Below, piece by piece: positions 1 through 11,381 of a DNA stretch of 59,275 bases; positions within the stretch are counted from its first letter, which is position 1, and every line of letters begins with the position of its first letter. The position numbers were made by a program, and so were the translations under genes. The notes under the pieces were generated by a model. The model saw only the letters and a list, made by a program, of their open reading frames with translations. It ran no database searches and had not been told where the DNA came from. This DNA is from Zychaea mexicana (lineage: Eukaryota > Mucoromycota > Mucoromycetes > Mucorales > Lichtheimiaceae). Location: NCBI RefSeq assembly GCF_025766255.1, contig NW_026516854.1, forward strand, positions 1-59,275, written 5' to 3'.

Positions 1-3000
1 CTTCTTGACCGCTGCCCGTAACACCATACCCCCAACTGCTCCCCCCATCGCTCCCCCATACTTTTCACTTAGTGCCCAATCTCAACTTCACAAACTTCCT
101 AAGTCAACTTTGCTCTACTCGTCTTGTACTTCATTTTCATCTTAATAACTTATCCGACCTAATTTTTTTTAAAACCACAAGAAAATCGGCTAAGATATTG
201 AACATTTTCCTTTCATAGTAATCATCTCGACCATTCTCTTGTTTATGTTTATCCATCCTCGCGCTTCAACTATTTTTCCACTGCTTCAACAATTCTGCCG
301 CCACACTTTTGGGGGGACCACTACTTCTTCCGCCACACCTTCACCTTGCTGAGAGATCTCAAAAGAGTTCAACTTCGCATTGCAATCAACAATGCACACA
401 TTTCGTTCGGGGAAGATGCTTTTATTTTGTTTTATTTGCTACTAGGCATTACTCTACCAACGCGGAAGCAATATAACTACACTCGCACATATATTGATGT
501 AGCCAGTCTAATCATCTTCACAACAGCCCAACATAACTCAATTCTCTGCCTTTGCCATCACCCCTAACAGTCGACACTAGTCCAACAGCTAACGAAACAC
601 TACTGCATTAGCAATCCAGGAGTCAATGCACCGTAGTCCAATGGCTGAGGTAATCCACCGGTGTTAGCAAAGCTTCGTGCTCCTGTTATCCCAGGACGTT
701 GAGCATGTCGCGTACGGATACCGAGCTCGAAATGTTGTGCCGCCTACACCGCGCATTACGTATGCGTCAACATCCAACGCTGGCATGGATTAAGCAAACG
801 GAGATTACCTATGCCAGCCAATTGTGTTAGCAACAGTTATCTTACAATCAAGACTCTACGAACTGAAGCTGTATCCTTTGAATTAAAAGATCGTACCTTT
901 GCCCCCTTGCCGCTTACTGGTGTCAGCGTAAAATCATGTCTGTAACGATATTAAAAAAAGGGCGCTGTTCATCCTTACTCTCAAATATACGGTATGCATC
1001 GCTTAGGCAGAAGATCGATTGATAAAAGCTTCATCGACTATGTCGTTAACAGCAGTGTCTCGCTATTGGTCACAACAACGAGTTTGATCCAGGATCTTTG
1101 CTCGAATTGTACACGAATTAAAGTACAAGCGTAATTAATCTTAACCTGCCTTTTCAGAACAACATTGAACTGCTTACCATCCGGACAATTGCAACGCGGC
1201 CGCACATTCGGTTAACATTTAAGAGAGAAGATCATTGAGAATTACTGTAGTAACCCACAATGCTAGCAATGAGTTTTCGATTGACGGACAGAATCTTGCC
1301 TAGCCTATGTAAAAGAAGAAATTATATACACCTTTCCAGCAAAGTTACATATTTACCGATGGTAATTATACCTTTGATCTTGTTTGCAGCTGATATGCTT
1401 GCCAGAAAAAAAATCATTTACCGAGCTCAGCAATAATGCTAGTGAAACCCAATCGGATAGAAATATAGAGCGACATGTACCGTATGATATCCATCAGCCT
1501 TCTTGCATCTGATTAGGCCTGATGACCTTGCTATGCAGCTATGGATAGTGACATTGATTTCACACATCGGCACACGCTTCACGACCATGTAAGTTTTTTC
1601 CTCTTCCCTGATCGTGTCCAGTGAGGTCGGTCGACGGGATTTCCTGGTTGACAGCTGCTGTGGTCGTTGAAGGGCTACTTTGCCTGTGAGATTCTGGATA
1701 GGGAACACCATTAAATGTGGTTAACAGGCCTGGAGTGATAGGACGTTTTAAGGCGTATCAAAAGTGTTTTAAAAATGTTACCTTTAAGGCAGTTGTGAAA
1801 CACAGGCTACAAATTGCTACGTTACGATGGATTCATTTTCGCGCAGACCGACGATGAGTGCATTAACAAAGGTAGATTGCGAGTGGAGATCCGTGCTAAT
1901 CTTAACGAGTAAGTAGTACTTATTAGTTGGCTTCCTTTTGGAACATTTGTTCAAAGTACGTTGTACCCTCATTTTAAGTCGTAGCGTACCTTTTCTTGGA
2001 TCGCTTATTTTTTCTCGTTGCTTGACCAACAGAGCAGCTTCTAGCATATAATTACTCACTGAGTCCATTTGCCACGGCGGCCGGAATCCGATCGTATCTT
2101 AAGCAGGCAAACTTGAGGATGAGGGTTCAAAGATAGCATACTTGTAGTTGCTAGATGTAATATATGATCCACACTTCGTGAGAGGGCTTGTTATAGTTAT
2201 CCGGCTAAGTATAAAGTTGGAAGGCTTGGTGCAAATGCTTAGAAGAGATGGTGTTTTCTTTTCGTGTTCTTGGCTTTGGTTTTGCGCATTCATTTTTCTT
2301 GAACCTTGAGCTTCTGATTTGACTCCATGTGTTCGTGTTTCTTCCTATTCCGTGTGTGTGTGTCATACTAATATGATGCCTATAGAACTTCAATTAAAAT
2401 CGATTATATATGGGCGCTGTATTTTCTTTTCACAATCAACAACCTGATTATCAAAGCGTTACCTATCCGACAGTCGGCTAGCTTGTTGTCGGCATGGATT
2501 TAACTTTCTTCGTCATATTCAAAAAGTGTAAAGTGGCACAAGTTTCTGCAAGCTGTGTAAGGACTTGACAGGGCATGACTTTGTTTTGTAGTTTGTCTGC
2601 AGGTATTACTAGAGGGCTATTTTTGTTTAAAAAAAATAAAAGAACATTCGATGGTTATACCAGTGCTTTTCGCAAGAAAACGAATGTGAAAGAAAAGGAA
2701 AATTTGCATACACTCTACCTTCGTCTATCTAGCATCAACCTTGTATATAAAGCAATGAGTCATGTAGCATCTCTTGGGCCAGCGCTTTGAGTACGACATT
2801 GCCCTTCATCCGTTTTGCTTAGCCTATTGTTTGTCATCCCAAACTAACTGCTATCAGCGACCATGAGCTCAGCGTTTTTTTTGCTCCTATGAAGCTGGTA
2901 TTCTTGTGCATACGTCAACTGATCAGATCCATGTCATCCATAAGTCCTGGTTACATAAGGCCTTCCATGATGTTGGCGTATCAAAGCCTACTATAGTCCT

Positions 3001-4200
3001 ACAAATGTGAGATAAAGTTTGAGAAGAGAAGAGAAAGGTACGTGCATGTACTTTATAGCAGAGCAAAAAATAAACGGTGATCTTACCAAACAAAATACTT
3101 CTGGAATGATCCTCTTATAAAACAGCCAGACCTCCTTTGATTGAAGAAAATAATGTTACCCATACAGTTGCAGCGTATCTCTCCTAGCATATATATGTCG
3201 CCCAAGACCAGTTTGCCAAATTGATGCCGTGACGGCGCGCGATCAGCTCTGACAGCTACACCATGTTTTGAGAGAATTGGGCCAGTCCATTCAATCCGAT
3301 CCGATCTTTTTTCGTTAAAAAAAAGAAAAAAAACCAGAAGACCTTGTTACCCGGTGGCTTGAAGTAACGCATAGTATATAGGAAAGACCGTTGTTTAAAG
3401 AACCTCCTGATGTGCTTTCAATATGTCTTCAATCCATATGTGTCTGGTACAGTTGTTATCGGTGATGCGATTTTAATGCGTGAGCATATGTTTGGTAGGA
3501 GAAAAGACAGAGGCTGAAGCATACAATTAAAAATAATGTCATCAGTAAAACAGAGTGAATACATCAAAACACTAGTCCCGGGCGTGCCACTTCCCTAATA
3601 TATTTGAACTATCTTCATATCTCTCATACCTTATGATATCAATGGCGCAGTAGTAGATATCATGAGAAATGGCTACAGGTAGCATCAAGTAAATGGCGCC
3701 CCTTTCGACAAGAACCGCTGTCCCAAGGCTTGGCAAGGAACCATTCGCCTAAAGGAATAATGACTGTGGTTGGCAGCAAGTTTTAGTAACATAGAGTACT
3801 GCCCGTTAAGAATTTGATGACATAGTACTCATTAACGGATCCTGTAAAATACCAGTAATCGTTAGTAATCGTAGTTAAGGCCATAGACAAAGGTGGAGCA
3901 TTCCCGTTTCGATTAAAAGCATTCCAGCAGCTTCTTGGTCATCGTTGTCGTAGACAATGGTATTTTCGTACGATTCAATCCAATCAACCAAAGCTCCAAA
4001 GCAACAATAGCAGCAGAGCAGTATTTATAATCTATGGTAGACAACAGTAAGGTACAAGAAATTCATATGGCTGCTTTGCTCAAAGTACCAAAGACAATTA
4101 CACAGCGAGCACCACGACAACAGAATCATACTAATTTATCAACAGATGAGTATCACCACGGAGAAAGATCGTTTGGGGCTAGAAATTAAAAGCAAAAGAT
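1..4200. other. Gene-poor AT-rich stretch
   Basis: All reading frames here are short, mostly start at non-ATG codons and show no recognisable domain. I see no tRNA, long tandem array or conserved protein. On the minus strand between about 3,880 and 4,100 there are Asp/Glu-rich open segments that could be the eroded 3' end of the transposase gene lying just to the right, but they cannot be joined to it without several breaks. The sequence looks like old intergenic or transposon-derived DNA. Confidence 0.5.
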
Positions 4201-4237
4201 GGTGACAGCTTTTATTCATGCGCCTTACTTTGACAAA

Positions 4238-5318
4238 TCTGTAAGCAGTCGCTTATCCTTTGTTGCTGTGGTACTACGCTAGAATGGCACCGTGACTTCA
4301 ACAATAATCTATGCTAAACAATTTGTTCTTTACCTCCAAGTATAAATGTTCCATTTGGGCACACGGATTCTGGGTTAGCAAGAAGTTCGTCATAAAAAGC
4401 AGTAGCTTGAAAGGCTCTTGAATCGTGATTTCGGCCTATAGTATGAAAGTCGTATATATTAGCCAAGAAAGCAACTAAAATAATTACATTAACATGTCAT
4501 GCCTTACCGCTCTGCCCTGCATGGATGTAGGTGAACCGCTTTTCTGAATCACAAATGGCAACCATGTTCAACGAGTAGTTGTTTTTTCTGTCGACAAAGC
4601 GATCACCACTGTCACCTGGTTTGAAGATTCGAACGAGCTTCCCATCTAAAGCACCGAGTACATTTGGGAGGTGAGTAGGTCCGACTTCAAATGTTGGTCC
4701 AAGCTCTCCATATTGAAACCCTTCAACGGTTGCCTTGATAGCTTCATTTCCGGTCGGCCATCGGATTATACCACCTTGACAGTCGGCCATTGCCTCCAAA
4801 AATCGCTTGGTAAAATTTCTGTAGGATCCATGCGATGTACCAAGCAAAGTTTCGGCCATACGGTAACTGACATGAGCATTGGCAAATCTCCAGATTATCA
4901 GGCCGACTTGGATGAACACAGGTGTGGCGTTTTGTGCCGTAAATTGATACAATCGATGTTGTGACAACATATTTACGAGGGCATTGAAAGTGGCTGGTTT
5001 CATACGATAATGCGATTTGAATCCACCTGGTCCATTTGTGTCCGGAAGAGCTGGATGCGTAACTTCCCAGTATGTCGTATTTTTAACACAATTGACGTGT
5101 TGCATAACACGGAAATGTAGCGGTGATGATACAGCTGACATGATATGATCAAGAGAAAAAATGGTTCGGTACATTGGCAAAACAGTGTTGATCATGGAGA
5201 GCTGGTTGATATCGTCGTCGTCATTATTCGCAAGAAAAAAAAAGACGTAGCCTTCAATCGAAAGAAGTAGGGTGCTGATGATCGTTCTTCTGTGGACAAT
5301 TTCTTGCTGGGAATCCAT
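4238..5318 (-). pseudogene. PIF/Harbinger-like DDE transposase, 3' part lost or degraded
   Basis: The encoded protein resembles HARBI1-type nucleases, which cut and paste DNA in the nucleus. The likely start is the ATG at 5,318 (protein begins MDSQQEIV); an upstream extension to 5,399 opens only with TTG. Exon 1 (5,318-4,508) ends at a GTAAGG donor. Exon 2 (4,435-4,334) joins in phase and completes the second conserved block. The first catalytic Asp lies in LGALDGKLVRI, followed by DRKNNYSLNMVAICD, and after splicing SGRNHDSRAF, the classic HDS..F motif. Exon 2 ends FILG and continues at an acceptor near 4,238 with Asp-Leu-Ser-Lys and then a stop. The expected YPL segment and the VERAFG-type Glu region are missing. 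A micro-exon ending in another GTAAGG at about 4,229 is possible but leads to stops. I see no terminal inverted repeats. It is most likely a decayed copy. Confidence 0.7.
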
Positions 5319-5399
5319 AATAATAGACAGAAGGTAGGATGAAGGATATAAAAAGTGTGAATAAAAGTTGAGTGGAACAAAACAAGAAGTATTACTCAA

Positions 5400-6680
5400 A
5401 GTCGCTGCATATACAGAGATATTTTCTTATCGGTAATGTTCTTATCATTTCATGATATGTAGAACTATGGAATCGGTTCTGTCTAAACAACAAGTTGGTA
5501 TATCTAATGTTATGTAAAATGGTATACTTGACCCTCCCGGGTATTTCTTGATAGATAATTAAATATCAAAGTAATATTTTCTCAGTCGCATGGACGTGTA
5601 ACAAAAGATCCGAGCCGATATCCTTTTCGGGAGTGCTGTGTCAACCAAGGGGTCGACACGGCAGTTTTGCTCTTCATTTCCTTATCAAGGATATGACAAA
5701 AAAATCCTGTGTTCATTGTATCACTTTTATTCGACTCCCGAACAACGCGCTATTACTATTTCTAGGGTGTGTCGACGTTGACTCTTGCTTGAGAGTACCC
5801 TTATATGCAATTACAATTATAACTATCACAGTGGGGTGGTGCAAATAGCCGTTCCCGCAAATAGCCATTCCCCATTTTCTCCACAGTAGCATCATGCACC
5901 AGCATATTAAACTCTAGTGCGCAGTCGTACTTATTTCACCTGAACTTGCACCTTGAGCTGTTACCTACTCCTCTTCCATTCTCCATCGAGTGATGCTGTA
6001 ACGTGGAATATTGAGCAAAACAATTTAACAGAGCTTGAGCTCAACACCCACGACCCATCATTCAACGCAATCTTGGATACAGGTATTATTATTGTCAACC
6101 AGTGATTACGAAATACATACACACAATTACGCGTCTTGTAAGAACTAGACAGTGCAACAGTAGTTGATATTCTTAAACCATTTCATTTCAGACCAAAGTG
6201 TCGTATCTAGTTTGTGGATGGTACTCAATTTCCTACTCTGTTACGGTTGTTATTGAGAGCGGGGATTGGAAGATATATCACCAATAGAAGTCTGTAGTCG
6301 AACTGCCGATTTATTTCAACAAAACTGAAGGTCTTTTATACTATTTTCTTTGATACAATGGAGGGCTTTGTGTTGGTAATGTGATAGTAATATGACCATA
6401 AAGAAGGGGTAAAGATGGAGCTTAATATATGTTTATAAGATATGATTTCATTGTTGATATTGTTGAAGGTGAGGAGGTATCGATGCCTTGTATAAGTTGT
6501 GTGAGTGTATGGCTGTTGCGTGACTAGCGTCTGCTACATACTCCAGAAAGAACCGAATAAACAAATATTGAAACCACTGATGCAGTTGAGTATATTACGC
6601 CAGGTAAGAATCAAAGTACATTGGTTGAATCGAACAGTAAAAGTAATTGCAGAACACACTGCTTATGTTACTGTTTATAT
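5400..6680. other. Non-coding interval with short direct repeats
   Basis: No supported gene is seen. At about 5,840-5,875 a 15-bp motif of the form GCAAATAGCCRTTCC occurs twice in tandem, separated by one to two bases. The end of the interval (about 6,540-6,603, closing with a good GTAAGA donor) may include 5' exons of the Gln-rich gene that follows, but no ATG can be connected in frame. Confidence 0.4.
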
Positions 6681-6688
6681 TATAATAG

Positions 6689-8154
6689 GCACACCATTGT
6701 TCTCGTCCTCGGTTGGAGATGCTTCTGCCTCTTCTACTACTGCCGCTGAGGCCCAAACAGAAGAAGAGCCAACAGCAACAGCAGCAACAACGGATTATGT
6801 TGGCCGGAAGCGCGCTCGCCAGGCCGGAGTTCCGGGACATACAGACGGCTCTAATGACAATGGCGCCAATACGAACCAGTCAGAATACCAAAGCACAGGC
6901 AAGTCAGGGCATCGATATTATGAAATGTTTTCTGCAACTACGGTGATAGTTACATACTACATTTACTACGTCTCTTTTTGTAATGCTTAGCGTGTTTATT
7001 GGAGGGAAAAACCCCAAAACGAATGGAAACAGAAGAATTAGCGACATTTTCTTCGAATCAGCAAGGGAAAAACCAACTAGCAGCTCAAGAGACAGCGTGT
7101 GCACCTGTGGTGAAAGAAGAACACATTGAGAATGTTTGTGAACGTAAGTCTAGAAGAGGTTTATTTGGGTCGAAAAGGATAAAGTCATTATGTGATGCTT
7201 ATCCTGATATAATACCATCACAGAATACCACCACAGGCCAATCTTCCATCGAGTCACCACGGGCGTCACAAGAAACACACCCTACTGCAATCGATACCTC
7301 AGGAACTCAACCAAGTGCGCAACGGGCACTAAACGAACAATTATCAACATCAGCATCGCTGCCACTAGTCAGAAAGCGTGCTCGAGAGAATGACAGTGGC
7401 GTAACTGAACAGCCCATCACAGGTAATGCTAGACAACAAATGACTTCTAACTCTGGAACACTCATGAACGTAGATGCATACTAACAAGAGCATCCCCTTT
7501 GTGGCTATCACTAGAGTTGCCACCGGAGCAGTCATCGCCAAAGCATACAAAAACAAATGAAGTTGTAGCATCATCTTTGATGCACCAAGAACAACGGCAG
7601 CAGCAACAACAACCGCAAACAGCAGCGTCTTCCGCTTTGTCGTCAAGACACCAAGGAGGTCAGCAGCAACCACCACAGCAGCGTCGTCAGCTTTGTCATC
7701 AAGACACCAAGGAGAACAGCAGCAACCACTACCACAACAGCAAAGTCGAGCCTCTGTAGGACCTTCGTCACAACTTCAGGAGCAACAAACACGTCAACAA
7801 AGTAAAACCTCTACAGGATCATCAAGACATCAAGAACAACAGCAGCGGCAAGAGCTACAAGCGCAAGCGCCGGTCCGGGTTCCCGAAGGAGGTAAGACTA
7901 AAGCATTTCGGTGATAATTGAGTACTTTATTTTATGTGATCGTTTGCTTATTACAGATTGATCTATATATGCTTATAGTCGAAGGTGACCTGCTTTGCCC
8001 CTACAGAGGTTGCAATAAAAGCTATAGCAATGCTCAGGAAAAAAGATTCTTCAGCCACCTCAAGAAAAGACATGATGCCGTTATTCGCGTATTCACCACC
8101 GCAATGAAGAACAATTTGAGAAAATTTACAAGAATCGATTCGGAACAGAGCTGA
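6689..8154 (+). CDS. Gln-rich modular C2H2-type protein, 5' end unresolved, probable frameshift
   Basis: I do not recognise the family. Five exons can be strung together: 6,689-6,898, 6,991-7,143, 7,237-7,422, 7,515-7,891 and 7,979-8,154. Every junction is phase 1. The first intron uses a GCAAGT (GC-AG) donor and the others use GT; a perfect TACTAAC branch site lies near 7,479. The product is low-complexity, rich in Gln, Ser and Thr. The motif RKRAR occurs in exon 2 (VGRKRARQAG) and again in exon 4 (LVRKRARENDS) and may be a basic nuclear-localisation patch. Exon 5 holds a tandem repeat around SSRHQG followed by QQQP. The last exon ends in CPYRGCNKSY and HLKKRHD, a C-x4-C, H-x4-H zinc-finger pattern, so DNA binding is plausible. 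The two copies of the exon 5 repeat lie in different frames, so a one-base frameshift must sit near 7,660-7,700 unless the assembly is wrong. The start codon was not found. It could be an orphan regulator or a recent pseudogene. Confidence 0.5.
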
Positions 8155-8189
8155 ACTTCCAACGGTACCAATATAATACTAACTTAGTG

Positions 8190-8225
<36 letters not shown>

Positions 8226-8233
8226 TGTGTGTG
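8190..8233. repeat. (CT)n(GT)n compound microsatellite
   Basis: About 19 bases of CT repeats run directly into about 25 bases of GT repeats, just downstream of the stop codon of the Gln-rich gene. Confidence 0.95.
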
Positions 8234-9175
8234 CTATTTTGAGAGCGACAAACGCCTCTGACAGTATACATCTTTGTATATTATCATTGATGCAAACGTA
8301 GATACGCAGGTATACCAAGAACTATATTGGATGAAGGAGATCCAATCACAGTAGAAGCAGTTCCCATTCCCAGAGCACGCACAGGTCGACGCGCAGGTAT
8401 CATAACATTCACATGCCACTGAGCTCTTGCTTCTATTGAGGAACCCGCTATACTAACCGCTAATCTCCGTGCGTTTCTTTGTACCTCCATATGACATCTA
8501 GTACGAGGCGACAATACTATCAGTATAACTTTAACTTTTTAGTCCTCTGTAAAAAAACCCATCTCATCATAAGCGAACCGACAACAGCTTCAAGTAGTTA
8601 ACATAGGCTTAAAAAGCATCTGGTGAGTGTTTGATAATTACATAGGACTTAGGATTAGCAGATCTCTAAGAATACCTATCATCTATACTGTAGCTGTTAT
8701 ATCTCCCTTTCTCCTATTTCTTCTATTCGTACATAATATACATTTGCTTCAAAAAATAAATAGCTGAATGCTGCAATTGGCAAACTTTATACAGCTGCCT
8801 ACTTTTTCTTTTTTCTTTAAAAAGATAACCCAATGAATTGTATACCTAGTGCTCAAGACAGCATGTAGTGCAAATCAAAGCAATACAGAGTTGAAGAGAA
8901 ATTAGCGATCATACATACTAAATCTTTGCTCGTGATAGGCGTTCGGTCGTTTCTGCTATTATGTAGGTTCAAATAAATTGTTGTACTTTGTCAAAACTTC
9001 TGTTTCGATCAATTCCTTCTTGTTAACAAACTTTGGAAAGCTGCGGAGTAAAGAATAGAGGATGTCAAAAGTGAGTCAGATTGACGCATAATGCCCGTGT
9101 TACATAACACCTTGTAACATCGTGCAGCAGAGCTTTTCTTAGATTGTGCCGAGGAACATTTATTGTCAGATTAGA
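8234..9175. other. Intergenic, no gene seen
   Basis: Only short open frames without homology signals are present. The right part forms the 3' flank of the aldolase-family gene on the minus strand. Confidence 0.5.
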
Positions 9176-10099
9176 CTAATTATTGAAAAGAATTTCATCT
9201 AATGCTTCCTTGACTTCATCGCTGATGTCTTGAATAGGCGGCGGACAGTAACCAATGGGCACGTTCTGCTTGCGCAGCAAATATTTGATGCTTTGGATCA
9301 TACCAGCCTTTTCCAAAAGTTCAATTCCGGGAGCAATGGTTTCCATGATCTGTTTAGCTTGCTCCGTTTCCTTTCTCAGCAAATGGCCAACGATCGCCTT
9401 AACCTGGTCCGGGTAAACATTGCCAGCAATCGACGTGATGCCTGTATATCCGTACCTTGTGAAAGCATCAATGATCGATGAGTCCGAACCAGTAAAGAAG
9501 CTGTACTGTCCAAGAGAGTTTGCGGTAGCTTGATCGTTCGACAACAGAGCCTTCATCTTGTTGACATTCTCGGGAGAACCGGCCTCCTTTTGACCAAAGA
9601 CATTGTCGACCGATTTGGCGATCCGTGCAAACGTTTCTGGTTCCACAGTGAATCCATTGCGTCGAGGATTGTTGTATAAGAAGCAGGGTAAGTCTTTGGC
9701 GGCCGACGCAACTTGCTCAACATACACTTGCGCTTCTTGTTGGGATGGAATGCGGTAAGGTGGAAAACCGAGCATGATGCCCGAAAATCCGGCTTCCTTT
9801 GCGGCCTTGGCCAACTCTTTCGCATCGTTCGTTTTGAACGCAGCAACACCCGCGTAAAGTTGACAGTTGGTGCCTGCTGCTGCTTGAGCAACCAGACTGT
9901 ACAGTTGCTTGCGTTCTGCAATCGTCATGCAATGCTGCTCACCAGTCGTTCCGCTGACAAGCAAACCAGGAATGTTGTGATCCAGGTAATACTTTACGAC
10001 CTGAGGTACCGATGCCACGTCAAGATTGCCGGCTTTGGTGAATGGAGTCACCATGGCGACCGAGTATGGAATGAATCGCTGTGCCATTATGGTTGTCAT
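9176..10099 (-). CDS. Dihydrodipicolinate synthase / N-acetylneuraminate lyase family aldolase
   Basis: A single-exon gene of 307 residues, the usual family length, starting at a true ATG (MTTIMAQRF). It is a class I (Schiff-base) TIM-barrel aldolase. The carboxylate-binding motif GTTGE is at residues 50-54, the catalytic Tyr is Y142 in FLYNNPRRNG, and the Schiff-base Lys is K171 in GQKEAGS; all key residues are present. There is no obvious signal peptide or mitochondrial presequence, so a cytosolic location is likely. Fungi make lysine through alpha-aminoadipate and lack the diaminopimelate pathway. A true DHDPS role is therefore unlikely, and 4-hydroxy-2-oxoglutarate or 2-keto-3-deoxy-sugar-acid cleavage is the better guess; the exact substrate is not readable from sequence. 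It is divergent from the gene starting 183 bp away. Confidence 0.9.
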   Translation of the reverse strand: MTTIMAQRFIPYSVAMVTPFTKAGNLDVASVPQVVKYYLDHNIPGLLVSGTTGEQHCMTIAERKQLYSLVAQAAAGTNCQLYAGVAAFKTNDAKELAKAAKEAGFSGIMLGFPPYRIPSQQEAQVYVEQVASAAKDLPCFLYNNPRRNGFTVEPETFARIAKSVDNVFGQKEAGSPENVNKMKALLSNDQATANSLGQYSFFTGSDSSIIDAFTRYGYTGITSIAGNVYPDQVKAIVGHLLRKETEQAKQIMETIAPGIELLEKAGMIQSIKYLLRKQNVPIGYCPPPIQDISDEVKEALDEILFNN

Positions 10100-10282
10100 T
10101 TAAGTTGTGTCTTAAAGAAGTTCTCAAAGCATTTAATGCTCGCAGGGAGGAGCCTTTTGTAGTCGGCCTTTGGCTGACTAACAAATAACCAACCAACCGT
10201 GGTAATATGTTTCGCACGCATAACTTTGTTTCCAATCCGAACTGTCGGAACCTCTTTTATCCCCCCCCCTCGCCTTGTCAAA
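10100..10282. promoter_or_regulatory. Short bidirectional promoter region
   Basis: These 183 bp separate the start codons of two divergent genes, so both 5' UTRs and promoters must fit here. It holds an AACC-repeat run (about 10,187-10,198) and a run of nine to ten C residues near 10,260-10,269. No canonical TATA box is obvious. Confidence 0.6.
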
Positions 10283-11360
10283 ATGAATGCGCGAAAAAGC
10301 ATAGAAATAGGCCAACGTATTAATACACTCGTACAAAGTCTACAGAAAACCCCATTACGAAAAGCGGTTTGCCCTACACGATTACGACCTGGATCTTTGG
10401 AAGCTAAAGTGGCTGCTAGCCCTTATGGTAATCATACAGATTGATAGTAAAAGAAACGTGTCCAAAAGTGCATTTATGTTTTGAGATCTAACACGCCTTT
10501 TTTTTTTTTAATCATGAAAAAATGAAGCTTCCATTCTCGCATCACCGTTACGACATTGTGCATTCCACCAACGCCGTTTTCCATCACGTATGTAAAAAGG
10601 GGACGCTTCTTTGAAAAGTTTTGTCTTTTAACACATGTGCTGATCCGAATTATATACAGAAATGCTTTTGCGGTTTGGATTGGAACGCAGCAGCAAATCA
10701 GCCATATACCCTTTTCCCGAAGTAGGACTTAAAAAACCAGCAGGGCTAAACGACAGTAAACGTTACGTCCGTTTACGACGTCCAGTACTTGATGTGGTTG
10801 CACGAAACGGTAAATATATCTATATATATGTATATGCATCTTAAATCGCTTTACTTTTTCCGCATAGAAAAGCAGACAGAGCTTTACTGACTCTACTGCC
10901 GGCAGTATCAGGATCCAGAGCAATATTTCGGGGCCAAACAGAGTTTAAAAAGGACACAATGGAAGAAATCGGTCGTGAGCTGATCGATTATGTATATGCA
11001 CACTACGACTCTTCCAATTTCATACGTTTGAAGCAGCTTTTACCAGGCGAATGGTGTAAAGATCCATCTTTCAGCAATGACACGACAACATCCACACAAT
11101 TCCAATGTATCCTCCTTCTATCAACGCCATCATCAAACGACGATGAGGGTTTTTGTCAAATGGATCACCATATCAATGGAATGACGCCTAGTATACCTTG
11201 CTATGATATATCCAAGCTCTGGAAAGAGAAGAGCGATCCTTCACATCCCATGCCCGAAAATGGCAGCAAAGACGAGATAATCGCATATGGTGTACCAAAA
11301 CATGCATCTACTGTAAAATTGGCTGTAGCGTTATGGCGCTGTCGCGCGTTTTTTTCATGA
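10283..11360 (+). CDS. Unrecognised four-exon gene, 279-residue basic protein
   Basis: The exons are 10,283-10,427, 10,528-10,587, 10,660-10,809 and about 10,876-11,360. The phases agree throughout and give exactly 280 codons. An acceptor at 10,873 also stays in frame and adds one residue. The N-terminal half is rich in Arg and Lys (LRKAVCPTRLRPGS, then CAFHQRRFPSQMLLRFG) with few acidic residues, which would suit a mitochondrial or nucleic-acid-associated protein. That location is inference; no domain is recognised. The C-terminal half (after about residue 130) is mixed and ends AVALWRCRAFFS. The 60-bp exon 2 has no homology of its own but is supported by frame continuity on both sides. The gene shares its promoter with the aldolase gene and stops 21 bp before the end of the convergent DENN gene. 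Confidence 0.7.
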
Positions 11361-11381
11361 AAGATTATATAAATATAAATT

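Noticed and set aside
9176..10099. Lysine-biosynthetic dapA from bacterial transfer
   Set aside because: The family is native to many fungi with other substrates, and the gene's base composition does not stand out from its neighbours.
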